In this document: in pieces, positions 1 to 5,603 of the stretch
How the letters are laid out: each line of letters opens with the position of its first letter
How positions within the stretch are numbered: position 1 is the stretch's first letter
Assembly: GCA_020720525.1 (NCBI GenBank)
Contig: DYON01000075.1
Span: 1-10,872, forward strand
DNA from: Acetofilamentum sp.
Lineage (GTDB): Bacteria > Bacteroidota > Bacteroidia > Bacteroidales > DTU049
DNA: 10,872 nt
Reading direction: 5' to 3'
Translations under genes and position numbers: made by a program
Notes under the pieces: model-generated
The model's input: the letters and a program-made list of their open reading frames with translations, nothing else
The model's database searches: none
Told to the model about the DNA's origin: nothing

Positions 1-5
1 CCCTT

Positions 6-36
6 CCCTGCCTGCCTTGGCGACAGTCAGGCAGGG
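6..36. repeat. REP-like GC-rich palindrome
   Basis: A perfect 9-bp inverted repeat, CCCTGCCTG (6-14) and CAGGCAGGG (28-36), encloses a 13-base loop. It is far more GC-rich than the surrounding DNA. Intergenic GC-rich palindromes of this sort are usually dispersed REP-like repeats or transcription terminators. There is no T-tract after it on the + strand; on the minus strand it is followed by AAGGG, so a terminator role is not supported. It may be one copy of a genome-wide repeat, but one window cannot show this. Confidence 0.5.
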
Positions 37-127
37 ATACAAAAAATTCAACGCATAATATCTTTGTAAAACGTTGATTTTTTCACTCAGGGTGACTTTT
101 GGGGTTTGTCATTTGTTTATAGGTTGC

Positions 128-163
128 AAAGGCACGCTTTGCTGTTTGTATCTGCGTGCCTTT
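128..163. terminator. Hairpin, possible terminator of an upstream gene
   Basis: A perfect 10-bp inverted repeat, AAAGGCACGC (128-137) and GCGTGCCTTT (154-163), has a 16-base loop. On the + strand the stem ends in TTT and then runs into TAAAAAC, so the U-tract is short; the GC-rich core with A/T ends resembles a weak bidirectional rho-independent terminator. It lies 137 bp before the next gene start and could end transcription from the left or sit in a leader. Confidence 0.4.
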
Positions 164-279
164 AAAAACTTTATGGACTTTACGAATGAGCGCACTACAC
201 CATCACGATAGCGTGACTTTACAGATTAAACTCATTCCTATTAATAAACCTACATAGAACTCGTTTATTCACTTTTTCT

Positions 280-287
280 TACTTTTA
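280..287 (+). promoter_or_regulatory. Possible -7 promoter element for the OB-repeat gene
   Basis: TACTTTTA differs from the Bacteroidota TAnnTTTG consensus only in the last base, and would start transcription about 7 bases before the ATG at 301. No clear -33 TTTG lies at the right distance, so this is tentative. Confidence 0.3.
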
Positions 288-300
288 CAAAAACATTTAA

Positions 301-1179
301 ATGCTCAAAACTGGCGATAAGTTCAAAATAACTTTCAAAAAAAAAATTGAAATATCTGATAGTGAAGAATATTGGATTGCAAACAACCTTTCTGGAGATA
401 AATTCCTTATTGATGCAATTGCTTACAAAAACTACAACTTCTCCATCAGTTCACAAGTAAATGCTACTGTCGATCATATCAATTGCAGTGGCAAAATATT
501 TCTTGAACCACAACACCCAATTTATCAAAATGGTCAAAAATATCAATTCAAAATCATAGAAGTTCTACATAAGAATATTGAAACAGCCGAAATGGTGGTT
601 GCCGATGTTTTCAACAACGCCATTCTTGTGGTTGTAAATACCAAAAATATCAACAAAAACACTTCCGAAGTTCTTCTTACAGTTGCTCGAGTACGAAAAG
701 CAATTCCAGTTTTATTCGACTCGACTTTAAAAATAGTTAACCTGTATCGCGAACATAAAATCTATCGATTTCATGTTGATGGATCATTCAGCAACGACAA
801 TATCGATTTTTTTGTGCTTTCGGGAAAAGCCGGATCGACTCATTTGCTCGAAAAAGCGCACTATCAACATTATGCAATTAGCGAGGGACAAATAATTAAA
901 TGTCAAGTTGTTCGAATTGCTCAAAATGGGAAACTTTCTCTCGAACCACTTCATCCTTCGTTGCGCGAAGGCGATGTGCTTGAATTGAACTTTGTCGGCC
1001 TTTCCCAGCCTGGCAATTCGCCTGCAGGCAAGCACAAGCTTTACCTTTTCAACAACGATGACAACCGCAACTTTTTCATGTCGGCTCGATTTCTCGACGA
1101 CAAACCGCTCCCCGAAAAAATGCTATGCAAAATTGATAAATTCAAAAAAGGGTCAATACTTGTTGAACCTGCAATATAG
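301..1179 (+). CDS. Hypothetical protein with OB-fold-like (S1-like) repeats
   Basis: I do not recognise this 292-residue protein as a named family, but it is visibly repetitive. Three units end in the same motif after a V/I-x-C strand: GKIFLEPQHP (residues 64-73), GKLSLEPLHP (210-219) and GSILVEP (284-290). Each of the first two is followed by a G-x-x-Y/L-x-F strand that opens the next unit (about 78-83 and 223-231). A fourth, more diverged unit lies at about 76-140. All-beta units of 65-75 residues with a glycine-rich closing strand suggest tandem OB folds of the S1 RNA-binding type, so a nucleic-acid-binding role is an inference. There is no signal peptide or membrane segment, so it is probably cytosolic. 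The ATG at 301 follows an AT-rich leader. The gene converges on sufD with only 11 bp between stop codons. A proline/glycine-rich loop at about 233-245 is encoded by an unusually GC-rich patch. Confidence 0.75.
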   Translation: MLKTGDKFKITFKKKIEISDSEEYWIANNLSGDKFLIDAIAYKNYNFSISSQVNATVDHINCSGKIFLEPQHPIYQNGQKYQFKIIEVLHKNIETAEMVVADVFNNAILVVVNTKNINKNTSEVLLTVARVRKAIPVLFDSTLKIVNLYREHKIYRFHVDGSFSNDNIDFFVLSGKAGSTHLLEKAHYQHYAISEGQIIKCQVVRIAQNGKLSLEPLHPSLREGDVLELNFVGLSQPGNSPAGKHKLYLFNNDDNRNFFMSARFLDDKPLPEKMLCKIDKFKKGSILVEPAI

Positions 1180-1190
1180 GCACTTGCAAA

Positions 1191-2582
1191 TCAAATCTTG
1201 GTGATGTCAATTTCAAATTCCATAGGTTTTTCGTAGCTGCAATGCAAAACACATTGGTCGCAAATACTCAACTCACCGTTCAACCTTCTCGACACCATAT
1301 CGGCTGTGCGCTCGTGCAACGATTCAATAGAAATCTCACGAATCACTTCCTCCGCAAACGCATACATCAGCAGCATTCGTGCATTACTGTCGCAAAGACC
1401 ACGTTGCTTCAAATAAAACAACGCATTTTCGTCGAGCTGACCAATGGTTGCGCCATGCGAACATTTAACGTCGTCGGCATAAATCTCCAAAAATGGCTTA
1501 GTACTTACCTTCGCTGTATCTGTAAGAAGAATGTTTTTATTGCTCTGAAAAGCATTGGTTTTTTGTGCCCCTGGCAGAACAATAATATGTCCATTGAATG
1601 CAACACTTGCATCGTCGTCAACAATCCCTTTAAAAAGCTCATTCGAATTGCAATGCGGCGCATTATGACGCACTACAACCTGATTATCAACATGTTGCTT
1701 TCTGTCCACAAGATATAGTCCTAAAATATTGGCTTCGGCTCCTTCGCCATCCAAATTCACAACCGATTCGTTTCGAGTTGTGCCGCCATTAAAAGTGATT
1801 GTATTGGTAAGTAGTCGTGCATTGCGTTGCAAACCAAAAAACGAAGTATTTACCATCACAGCACTATCGTCTTTGTTTTGAAGCTTGTAATGCTCGAGTG
1901 CAGCACCTTCGGCAATATGAAATTCGTTCGCAACATTCAAAAAACTATTTTTATCGTTCACGCTATCGTCGCATTGCACAAAAGTAAGTTTGCTGTTTTT
2001 ACCAAGAACAATCAAGTTTCGTATTTGCAAAAAAGGATTTACTTCGGTATTGACCAAATTGACCAGCTGCACAGGTTTCTCTACAACTACGTTATCGGGA
2101 ACAAAAATAAAAAAACCAGCGGTGCCCAATGCCGAGTTTAGGCTTACAAGCCCATTCAGATTGTTTTCGGTTAGTTGACCAAGATATCGATTTACCAATT
2201 CAGGATACTCGCTCCACACATTGCGCAAACTACCAGCAATTACACCATTTCCTAAAATAGTTAGTGGCGAAGTATTGTAAACATAGGCACCGTTGAGCAA
2301 CGTGAATAGCGATGTTTCAAAGTTGTGAATTTCGCAATGAAAAACCTGATTGATATCGACATCCGAAACTGGATCCGTATTTTCAACATAGCTATATTCC
2401 TTCGAAAGAAACGTACTCAAATCGGTGTTTCTCCATTTCTCCATTTTTGAGTGTGGAAAACCATCGGACAAAAACGAATGAAATGCATTGTCGCGCCCAT
2501 CCCACAAATCGAGTCCAGCATTCTGTTTCTCGGCTGCTTTCGTAAGTTGAGCAAAAACTGGATATATTTCTGACTTGTTCAT
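1191..2582 (-). CDS. sufD: Fe-S cluster assembly protein SufD
   Basis: SufD is the partner of SufB in the cytosolic SufBC2D scaffold on which Fe-S clusters are built; it is needed for iron acquisition and does not itself receive sulfur. The 463-residue product has the expected beta-helix core and a C-terminal helical region with the family signature CSHGATIGQLDE at 374-385. His376 corresponds, by my alignment, to E. coli SufD His360, which is implicated in nascent cluster assembly. The N-terminal part carries the usual KMEKWRNTDL motif (46-55). The ATG at 2582 lies 10 bp after the sufC stop, so the two are co-transcribed and probably coupled. The protein is longer than E. coli SufD (about 423 residues), and its tail holds a CxxCxxxC cluster (Cys441, Cys444, Cys448) absent from the E. 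coli protein. No terminator is visible between its stop and the convergent gene. Confidence 0.95.
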   Translation of the reverse strand: MNKSEIYPVFAQLTKAAEKQNAGLDLWDGRDNAFHSFLSDGFPHSKMEKWRNTDLSTFLSKEYSYVENTDPVSDVDINQVFHCEIHNFETSLFTLLNGAYVYNTSPLTILGNGVIAGSLRNVWSEYPELVNRYLGQLTENNLNGLVSLNSALGTAGFFIFVPDNVVVEKPVQLVNLVNTEVNPFLQIRNLIVLGKNSKLTFVQCDDSVNDKNSFLNVANEFHIAEGAALEHYKLQNKDDSAVMVNTSFFGLQRNARLLTNTITFNGGTTRNESVVNLDGEGAEANILGLYLVDRKQHVDNQVVVRHNAPHCNSNELFKGIVDDDASVAFNGHIIVLPGAQKTNAFQSNKNILLTDTAKVSTKPFLEIYADDVKCSHGATIGQLDENALFYLKQRGLCDSNARMLLMYAFAEEVIREISIESLHERTADMVSRRLNGELSICDQCVLHCSYEKPMEFEIDITKI

Positions 2583-2592
2583 GTTTTGAATT

Positions 2593-3339
2593 TTATGCGA
2601 ATTCCCTCTTCACCCAGTCGTAACCTTGTTTTTCGAGCTCCATAGCCAAATGCTTATCGCCCGATTTCACAATACGACCATCGAAAAGTATATGAACAAA
2701 ATCGGGAACAATGAAGTCGAGCAAACGCTGATAGTGCGTAATTACAACTGTTGCATTTTCGGGTTTCTTCAAACGCGAAACTCCTATTGCTACTACCCGC
2801 AATGCATCGATATCGAGACCACTGTCGGTTTCGTCGAGTATTGCAAGCATCGGTTCCAAAATAGCCATTTGAAATATCTCGTTCCTTTTCTTCTCTCCTC
2901 CCGAAAAGCCTTCGTTTACGCTTCGCTTCATCAAATCGGACGGAATCTCAACCACTCTTTTCTTCTCGTCAACAAGCTTCAAAAAAGCACCAGCACTTAT
3001 AGGTTCTTCGCCTCTATATTTTCTTTGCTCGTTGACGGCAGTTTTCAAAAAATTCATAATGGAAACGCCTGGTATCTCAACTGGATACTGAAATCCGAGA
3101 AAAATCCCTGCACAAGCCCTGTCTTCAACTGGCATTTCGAGCAGATTCTTTCCTCTGAAAATAATTTCTCCTTCAACTTCATATCCAGCTTTTCCAGCAA
3201 TCACATTGGCCAAAGTGCTTTTTCCTGTACCGTTGGGACCCATGATTGCATGAACTTCGCCTGCATTCACTTCCAAATTAACGCCTTTCAATATCTGGCG
3301 ATTGTCGATGGAAACGTGTAAATCTTTTATTTGTAACAT
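2593..3339 (-). CDS. sufC: Fe-S cluster assembly ATPase SufC
   Basis: SufC is the ABC-type ATPase of the SufBC2D complex; ATP binding by the SufC dimer reshapes SufB-SufD so a cluster can form. The 248-residue protein has every expected motif: Walker A GPNGTGKST (34-42), Q-loop Gln84 in LGFQYP, ABC signature FSGGEKKRNE (145-154), Walker B ending LDETDSGLD with Asp169-Glu170, and H-loop His202 in ITHYQR. The FSGGEKKRNE form of the signature and the HYQR motif separate SufC from transporter ATPases. It lacks membrane segments, as expected for a soluble ABC protein. It is followed by sufD after 10 bp. Upstream, 52 bp beyond its ATG, ends the inverted-repeat element carrying the four-helix-bundle gene, so sufC is separated from sufB by about 495 bp, more than usual. 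Confidence 0.97.
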   Translation of the reverse strand: MLQIKDLHVSIDNRQILKGVNLEVNAGEVHAIMGPNGTGKSTLANVIAGKAGYEVEGEIIFRGKNLLEMPVEDRACAGIFLGFQYPVEIPGVSIMNFLKTAVNEQRKYRGEEPISAGAFLKLVDEKKRVVEIPSDLMKRSVNEGFSGGEKKRNEIFQMAILEPMLAILDETDSGLDIDALRVVAIGVSRLKKPENATVVITHYQRLLDFIVPDFVHILFDGRIVKSGDKHLAMELEKQGYDWVKREFA

Positions 3340-3363
3340 ATATTTTGTTTCTTGTTTATTTTT

Positions 3364-3391
3364 AGGAGTAAGTAGTAAAATGCAAGGAGTA
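3364..3391 (+). repeat. Heptad repeat array, left (inverted partner of 3803-3830)
   Basis: Four 7-bp units read on the + strand as aggagta, agtagta, aaatgca, aggagta, i.e. two good copies of a GGAGTA-type heptad at the ends and two degenerate ones between. The outer GGAGTA cores are exactly 21 bp apart, as in the right-hand array at 3803-3830, which has the opposite orientation. The arrays match at 22 of 28 positions when one is reverse-complemented. Confidence 0.7.
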
Positions 3392-3398
3392 TTCCTTG
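3383..3398 (-). repeat. Small hairpin after the four-helix-bundle gene
   Basis: CAAGGA (3383-3388) and TCCTTG (3393-3398) form a 6-bp stem with a 4-base loop. It lies 8 bp past the stop codon of the four-helix-bundle gene and overlaps the inner heptad of the left repeat array, so it would compete with the long-range stem formed by the two arrays. Confidence 0.45.
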
Positions 3399-3406
3399 AG
3401 TTTCAC

Positions 3407-3769
3407 TTATATCGCTCCCCTTTTGTTAAAGTGTAGTTTCGTAAATACAGCAAGAATTGATGAAATCTCGTCCATTGAGGATTGCACTTTTGATAAGCTT
3501 ACTTCTTCCAACTCAACAAGAATCTCCATCCAATATTGCGATTCATCCAGTTCTTCTATTGTGATGGCAAGTTTATTTAAATAATCCTTATCACTTCTTG
3601 CTCTACAACTTGCTCTGAAATTAGCTCCAACAGAGGTAATGCTTCGAACAAGCTGTTTATGTAGAATTCTAAACTCATCGGACTTGTTTTCTTTTCGCAA
3701 CAGCTTGATAACACCAACTGCAAGCTTTTTAGTGCGATTTCTGTATTTATCATTAAAACCTTGTTCCAT
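3407..3769 (-). CDS. Four-helix-bundle protein (23S rRNA-intervening-sequence protein family)
   Basis: This 120-residue protein belongs to the four-helix-bundle family found in 23S rRNA intervening sequences (S23/IVP family). The characteristic second and third helices are visible at about 39-83: QLVRSITSVGANFRAS (39-54), then a short RARSDKDYLNKL turn, and the acidic ITIEELDESQYWMEIL helix. Length and all-helical make-up fit the family (about 115-125 residues). I chose the ATG at 3769; a TTG six codons upstream (3787) is in frame but adds an unconserved tail. Molecular function is not established; related four-helix proteins assemble as pentamers, and the Avd protein of diversity-generating retroelements is a relative, but there is no reverse transcriptase here. 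The gene sits between sufB and sufC on the same strand, flanked by inverted heptad arrays (3364-3391, 3803-3830), so it looks inserted into the operon and not part of Fe-S assembly. Confidence 0.88.
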   Translation of the reverse strand: MEQGFNDKYRNRTKKLAVGVIKLLRKENKSDEFRILHKQLVRSITSVGANFRASCRARSDKDYLNKLAITIEELDESQYWMEILVELEEVSLSKVQSSMDEISSILAVFTKLHFNKRGAI

Positions 3770-3802
3770 GCTGTAGTTTTTTAACAATTTCTTTTCTTTT
3801 CC

Positions 3803-3830
3803 TACTCCTTACCTCCTACTCCATACTCCT
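3803..3830 (-). repeat. Heptad repeat array, right (inverted partner of 3364-3391)
   Basis: Read on the minus strand this is four 7-bp units, aggagta, tggagta, ggaggta, aggagta, with GGAGTA cores at positions 3829, 3822 and 3808. It begins 4 bp after the sufB stop codon. In the operon mRNA it can pair with the RNA of the left array: 22 Watson-Crick pairs plus 3 G-U pairs out of 28, leaving three mismatches, so the two arrays would close a stem around the four-helix-bundle gene. Confidence 0.7.
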
Positions 3831-3834
3831 TCTA

Positions 3835-5283
3835 TTACCCAACCGAACCTTCAAGACTAATTGCCAACAATTTTTGCGCTTCGACAGCAAATTCCATGGG
3901 CAATTTATTTAAAACTTCGCGTGCATAACCATTCACAATCAAGCCAATAGCTACCTCACTGTTGAGACCTCGCTGCTGACAATAAAACAATTGATCGTCC
4001 GAAATTTTTGATGTGGTTGCTTCGTGTTCCACAATCGAACTTTTGTTCAATACATTGATGTAAGGCCACGTGTGTGCACCACATTTGTCGCCAAGCAACA
4101 AGCTATCGCATTGTGTGAAATTTCGAGAATTGGAGGCATTTTTCATCACTTTAACCAATCCGCGGTAACTATTTTGGCTTTGTCCGGCCGAAATTCCTTT
4201 CGAAATGATGGTGCTGCGTGTATTTTTGCCTAAATGAATCATTTTGCTACCCGTGTCGGCTTGCTGAAAATTGTTGGTCAATGCAACGCTGTAGAACTCA
4301 CCTACACTATTGTCGCCCAGCAAAATGCAACTCGGATATTTCCACGTGATTGCCGAACCGGTTTCGACCTGTGTCCACGACACTTTTGAATTGACTCCCT
4401 TGAGCAAAGCTCGCTTGGTAACAAAATTATAAATACCGCCCTTGCCATTTTTGTCGCCCGGATACCAGTTTTGAACTGTGCTGTATTTCACCTCGGCATT
4501 GTCGAGTATGACTATTTCGACAACAGCAGCATGCAACTGATTTTCGTCGCGCATGGGAGCAGTGCATCCTTCGAGATAACTCACATAGGCACCTTCATCG
4601 GCAACAATAAGCGTTCGTTCGAATTGTCCTGTGTCTTTAGCATTGATGCGAAAATAAGTCGATATTTCCACTGGGCAACGAACGCCTTTTGGAATATACA
4701 CAAACGAACCGTCGCTAAATACAGCCGAGTTTAATGCCGAAAAATAATTGTCGGTTGTTGGAACCGACTTGCCCAAATATTGCTTCACCAGCTCGGGATG
4801 CTTATGAACTGCCTCGCTGATAGGACAAAAAATAATTCCAAGCTCCGAGAGTTTTTCCTGCATGGTTGTTTTCACCGAAACACTATCGAACACAGCGTCA
4901 ACAGCAACTCCAGCCAATGCAAGTTGTTCTTCGAGCGGAATGCCTAGTTTGTTGAACGTTGCAAGCAATTCAGGATCAACGTCGTCGATACTTTTCTTGT
5001 CCGATTGCTTGGGAGCTGCATAATAGCTGATTGCTTGGAAATCAATCTCCGGAATATTCAAATGAGCCCAATCGGGCATAGGCATTTCGAGCCATTTCCG
5101 ATAAGCATGCAAACGAAATTCAAGCATATATTCAGGCTCTCCTTTCTTTGCCGACAACAACCGCACAGTATCTTCACTCAAACCTTTCGGAATGGTGTCC
5201 ATCTCTATGTTGGTAACAAACCCGTATTTATAATCGCCATGCGTTACATCGTTCAACGCATCTTGACTTTCGTCTTCCTTCAT
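3835..5283 (-). CDS. sufB: Fe-S cluster assembly scaffold protein SufB
   Basis: SufB is the main scaffold subunit of the SufBC2D complex; it receives persulfide sulfur from the SufS-SufE/SufU system and holds the nascent cluster. The 482-residue protein is close in length to E. coli SufB (495) and aligns along the whole C-terminal half. Key residues, by my alignment, are present: Cys392 in QCDSLLLGDKCGAHT (E. coli Cys405), Glu421 in VEHEATTSKI (Glu434), and Cys240 in LEGCTAPMRDE (near E. coli Cys254). The C-terminus ends in the typical EAQKLLAISLEGSVG. The ATG at 5283 follows a promoter element at 5325-5332 with a leader of about 35 bases. It is the first gene of the operon. The next gene after it on the same strand is the inserted four-helix-bundle gene, not sufC. 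SufA, SufS and SufE/U are absent from the window. Confidence 0.97.
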   Translation of the reverse strand: MKEDESQDALNDVTHGDYKYGFVTNIEMDTIPKGLSEDTVRLLSAKKGEPEYMLEFRLHAYRKWLEMPMPDWAHLNIPEIDFQAISYYAAPKQSDKKSIDDVDPELLATFNKLGIPLEEQLALAGVAVDAVFDSVSVKTTMQEKLSELGIIFCPISEAVHKHPELVKQYLGKSVPTTDNYFSALNSAVFSDGSFVYIPKGVRCPVEISTYFRINAKDTGQFERTLIVADEGAYVSYLEGCTAPMRDENQLHAAVVEIVILDNAEVKYSTVQNWYPGDKNGKGGIYNFVTKRALLKGVNSKVSWTQVETGSAITWKYPSCILLGDNSVGEFYSVALTNNFQQADTGSKMIHLGKNTRSTIISKGISAGQSQNSYRGLVKVMKNASNSRNFTQCDSLLLGDKCGAHTWPYINVLNKSSIVEHEATTSKISDDQLFYCQQRGLNSEVAIGLIVNGYAREVLNKLPMEFAVEAQKLLAISLEGSVG

Positions 5284-5324
5284 CAGGTTCTTGTTTTAAT
5301 GAAATCTAAATTCAGATTACACCG

Positions 5325-5332
5325 CAAAGATA
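5325..5332 (-). promoter_or_regulatory. -7 promoter element of the suf operon
   Basis: On the minus strand this reads TATCTTTG, a perfect match to the Bacteroidota -7 consensus TAnnTTTG. It implies a start of transcription near 5318 and a leader of about 35 bases before the sufB ATG at 5283. Upstream only a TTTA, not a clear TTTG, is seen near the -33 position. No binding palindrome for an Fe-S-responsive regulator was recognised in the leader. Confidence 0.7.
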
Positions 5333-5480
5333 CAAAAAACGCAGGTTGTTAAATAAGAAAATGAATACGGCTTTACTGATATTTGTCTGAAGAATTGATG
5401 AAAGTAACTTTTCCAACAACATTTCGCAAAAAAAATACAATGCCTCAACTTTTTTAGCAACAAGCAAATATGGTCATTTT

Positions 5481-5577
5481 CTACACATCGCTGAATCAAG
5501 TTTCCACGGCATTTTGTTACTTTTTTCGATTATAACCACAAATAGTTATATCTTTTTTCGATTACAATCGAATATTT
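5481..5577 (+). repeat. 97-bp direct repeat, copy 1 (upstream of the ATPase)
   Basis: Identical to 6748-6844 at 92 of 97 positions with no gaps; the differences are at 5504, 5516, 5536, 5538 and 5551. It ends 26 bp before the ATPase ATG. Inside are two copies of the 13-mer cttttttcgatta (5520-5532 and 5552-5564), 32 bp apart, an inverted repeat TATAAC/GTTATA (5531-5536/5545-5550) between them, and a palindrome at 5557-5572. Confidence 0.9.
5557..5572. promoter_or_regulatory. Operator-like palindrome overlapping the -33 region
   Basis: TTCGATT-AC-AATCGAA is a 7-bp inverted repeat with a 2-base centre. If transcription starts about 7 bases after the TACTTTTG element (near 5595), the palindrome covers roughly -38 to -23, a position where a bound dimeric regulator would block or replace -33 contacts. 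It is conserved exactly in the second repeat copy (6824-6839). A regulatory function is inferred from position and symmetry only. Confidence 0.45.
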
Positions 5578-5580
5578 CAC

Positions 5581-5588
5581 TACTTTTG
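5581..5588 (+). promoter_or_regulatory. -7 promoter element of the ATPase gene
   Basis: TACTTTTG matches the TAnnTTTG consensus exactly and lies 15 bp before the ATG at 5604, predicting a very short leader of about 9 bases. It lies just outside the 97-bp repeat; the second repeat copy is followed by different sequence with no such element at the equivalent place. Confidence 0.65.
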
Positions 5589-5603
5589 TAAAAATAAGAC
5601 ATT

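Larger units (their letters stand above)
1..300. other. Intergenic stretch without a recognisable gene
   Basis: No convincing coding frame is visible on either strand. The stretch holds two hairpins (6-36 and 128-163), a small TCACG/CGTGA stem at 203-216, and an isolated exact match to the Bacteroidota -7 element, TATCTTTG, at 59-66. That match has no good TTTG partner about 20 bp upstream and is 235 bp from the next gene, so it is a weak promoter candidate only. Confidence 0.5.
3364..3830 (-). mobile_element. IVS-like element inserted between sufB and sufC
   Basis: A 467-bp unit made of a four-helix-bundle gene bounded by inverted arrays of a 7-bp repeat. The architecture (complementary ends forming a long stem, with a single four-helix-bundle reading frame inside) is that known for intervening sequences of bacterial 23S rRNA, which RNase III cuts out. 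Here the host is an mRNA of a housekeeping operon, placed just after a stop codon so that no gene is broken. The element call is an inference from structure; no target-site duplication was identified. Confidence 0.5.
5284..5603. other. Divergent promoter region between sufB and the ATPase gene
   Basis: This 320-bp gap has no gene. Its left part holds the suf promoter (5325-5332, minus strand). Its right part holds the first copy of a 97-bp repeat (5481-5577) and a + strand promoter element (5581-5588). Bases 5345-5480 between them are AT-rich and show nothing I can name. Confidence 0.6.

Noticed and set aside
59..66. TATCTTTG as promoter of the gene at 301
   Set aside because: The match is exact, but it has no -33 partner, is 235 bp upstream and is followed by a terminator-like hairpin before the gene.
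2626..3321. 231-codon open frame opposite sufC
   Set aside because: It is antisense to a protein with every SufC motif and has low-complexity, unrecognisable content.
3407..3769. Avd-type accessory protein of a diversity-generating retroelement
   Set aside because: No reverse transcriptase, template repeat or variable repeat is present, and the flanking stem structure points to the intervening-sequence branch of the family.
3785..3787. TTG as the start codon of the four-helix-bundle gene
   Set aside because: It would add six residues with no family support; the ATG at 3769 gives the usual length and lies in the same frame.
3803..3830. GGAG-rich arrays as Shine-Dalgarno sequences or as a CRISPR array
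   Set aside because: They lie 34 or more bases from a start codon, Bacteroidota rarely use Shine-Dalgarno sites, and 7-bp units without spacers are not CRISPR repeats.
5317..5499. 60-codon minus-strand frame upstream of sufB
   Set aside because: It overlaps the suf promoter and part of the 97-bp repeat and shows no sign of being a protein.
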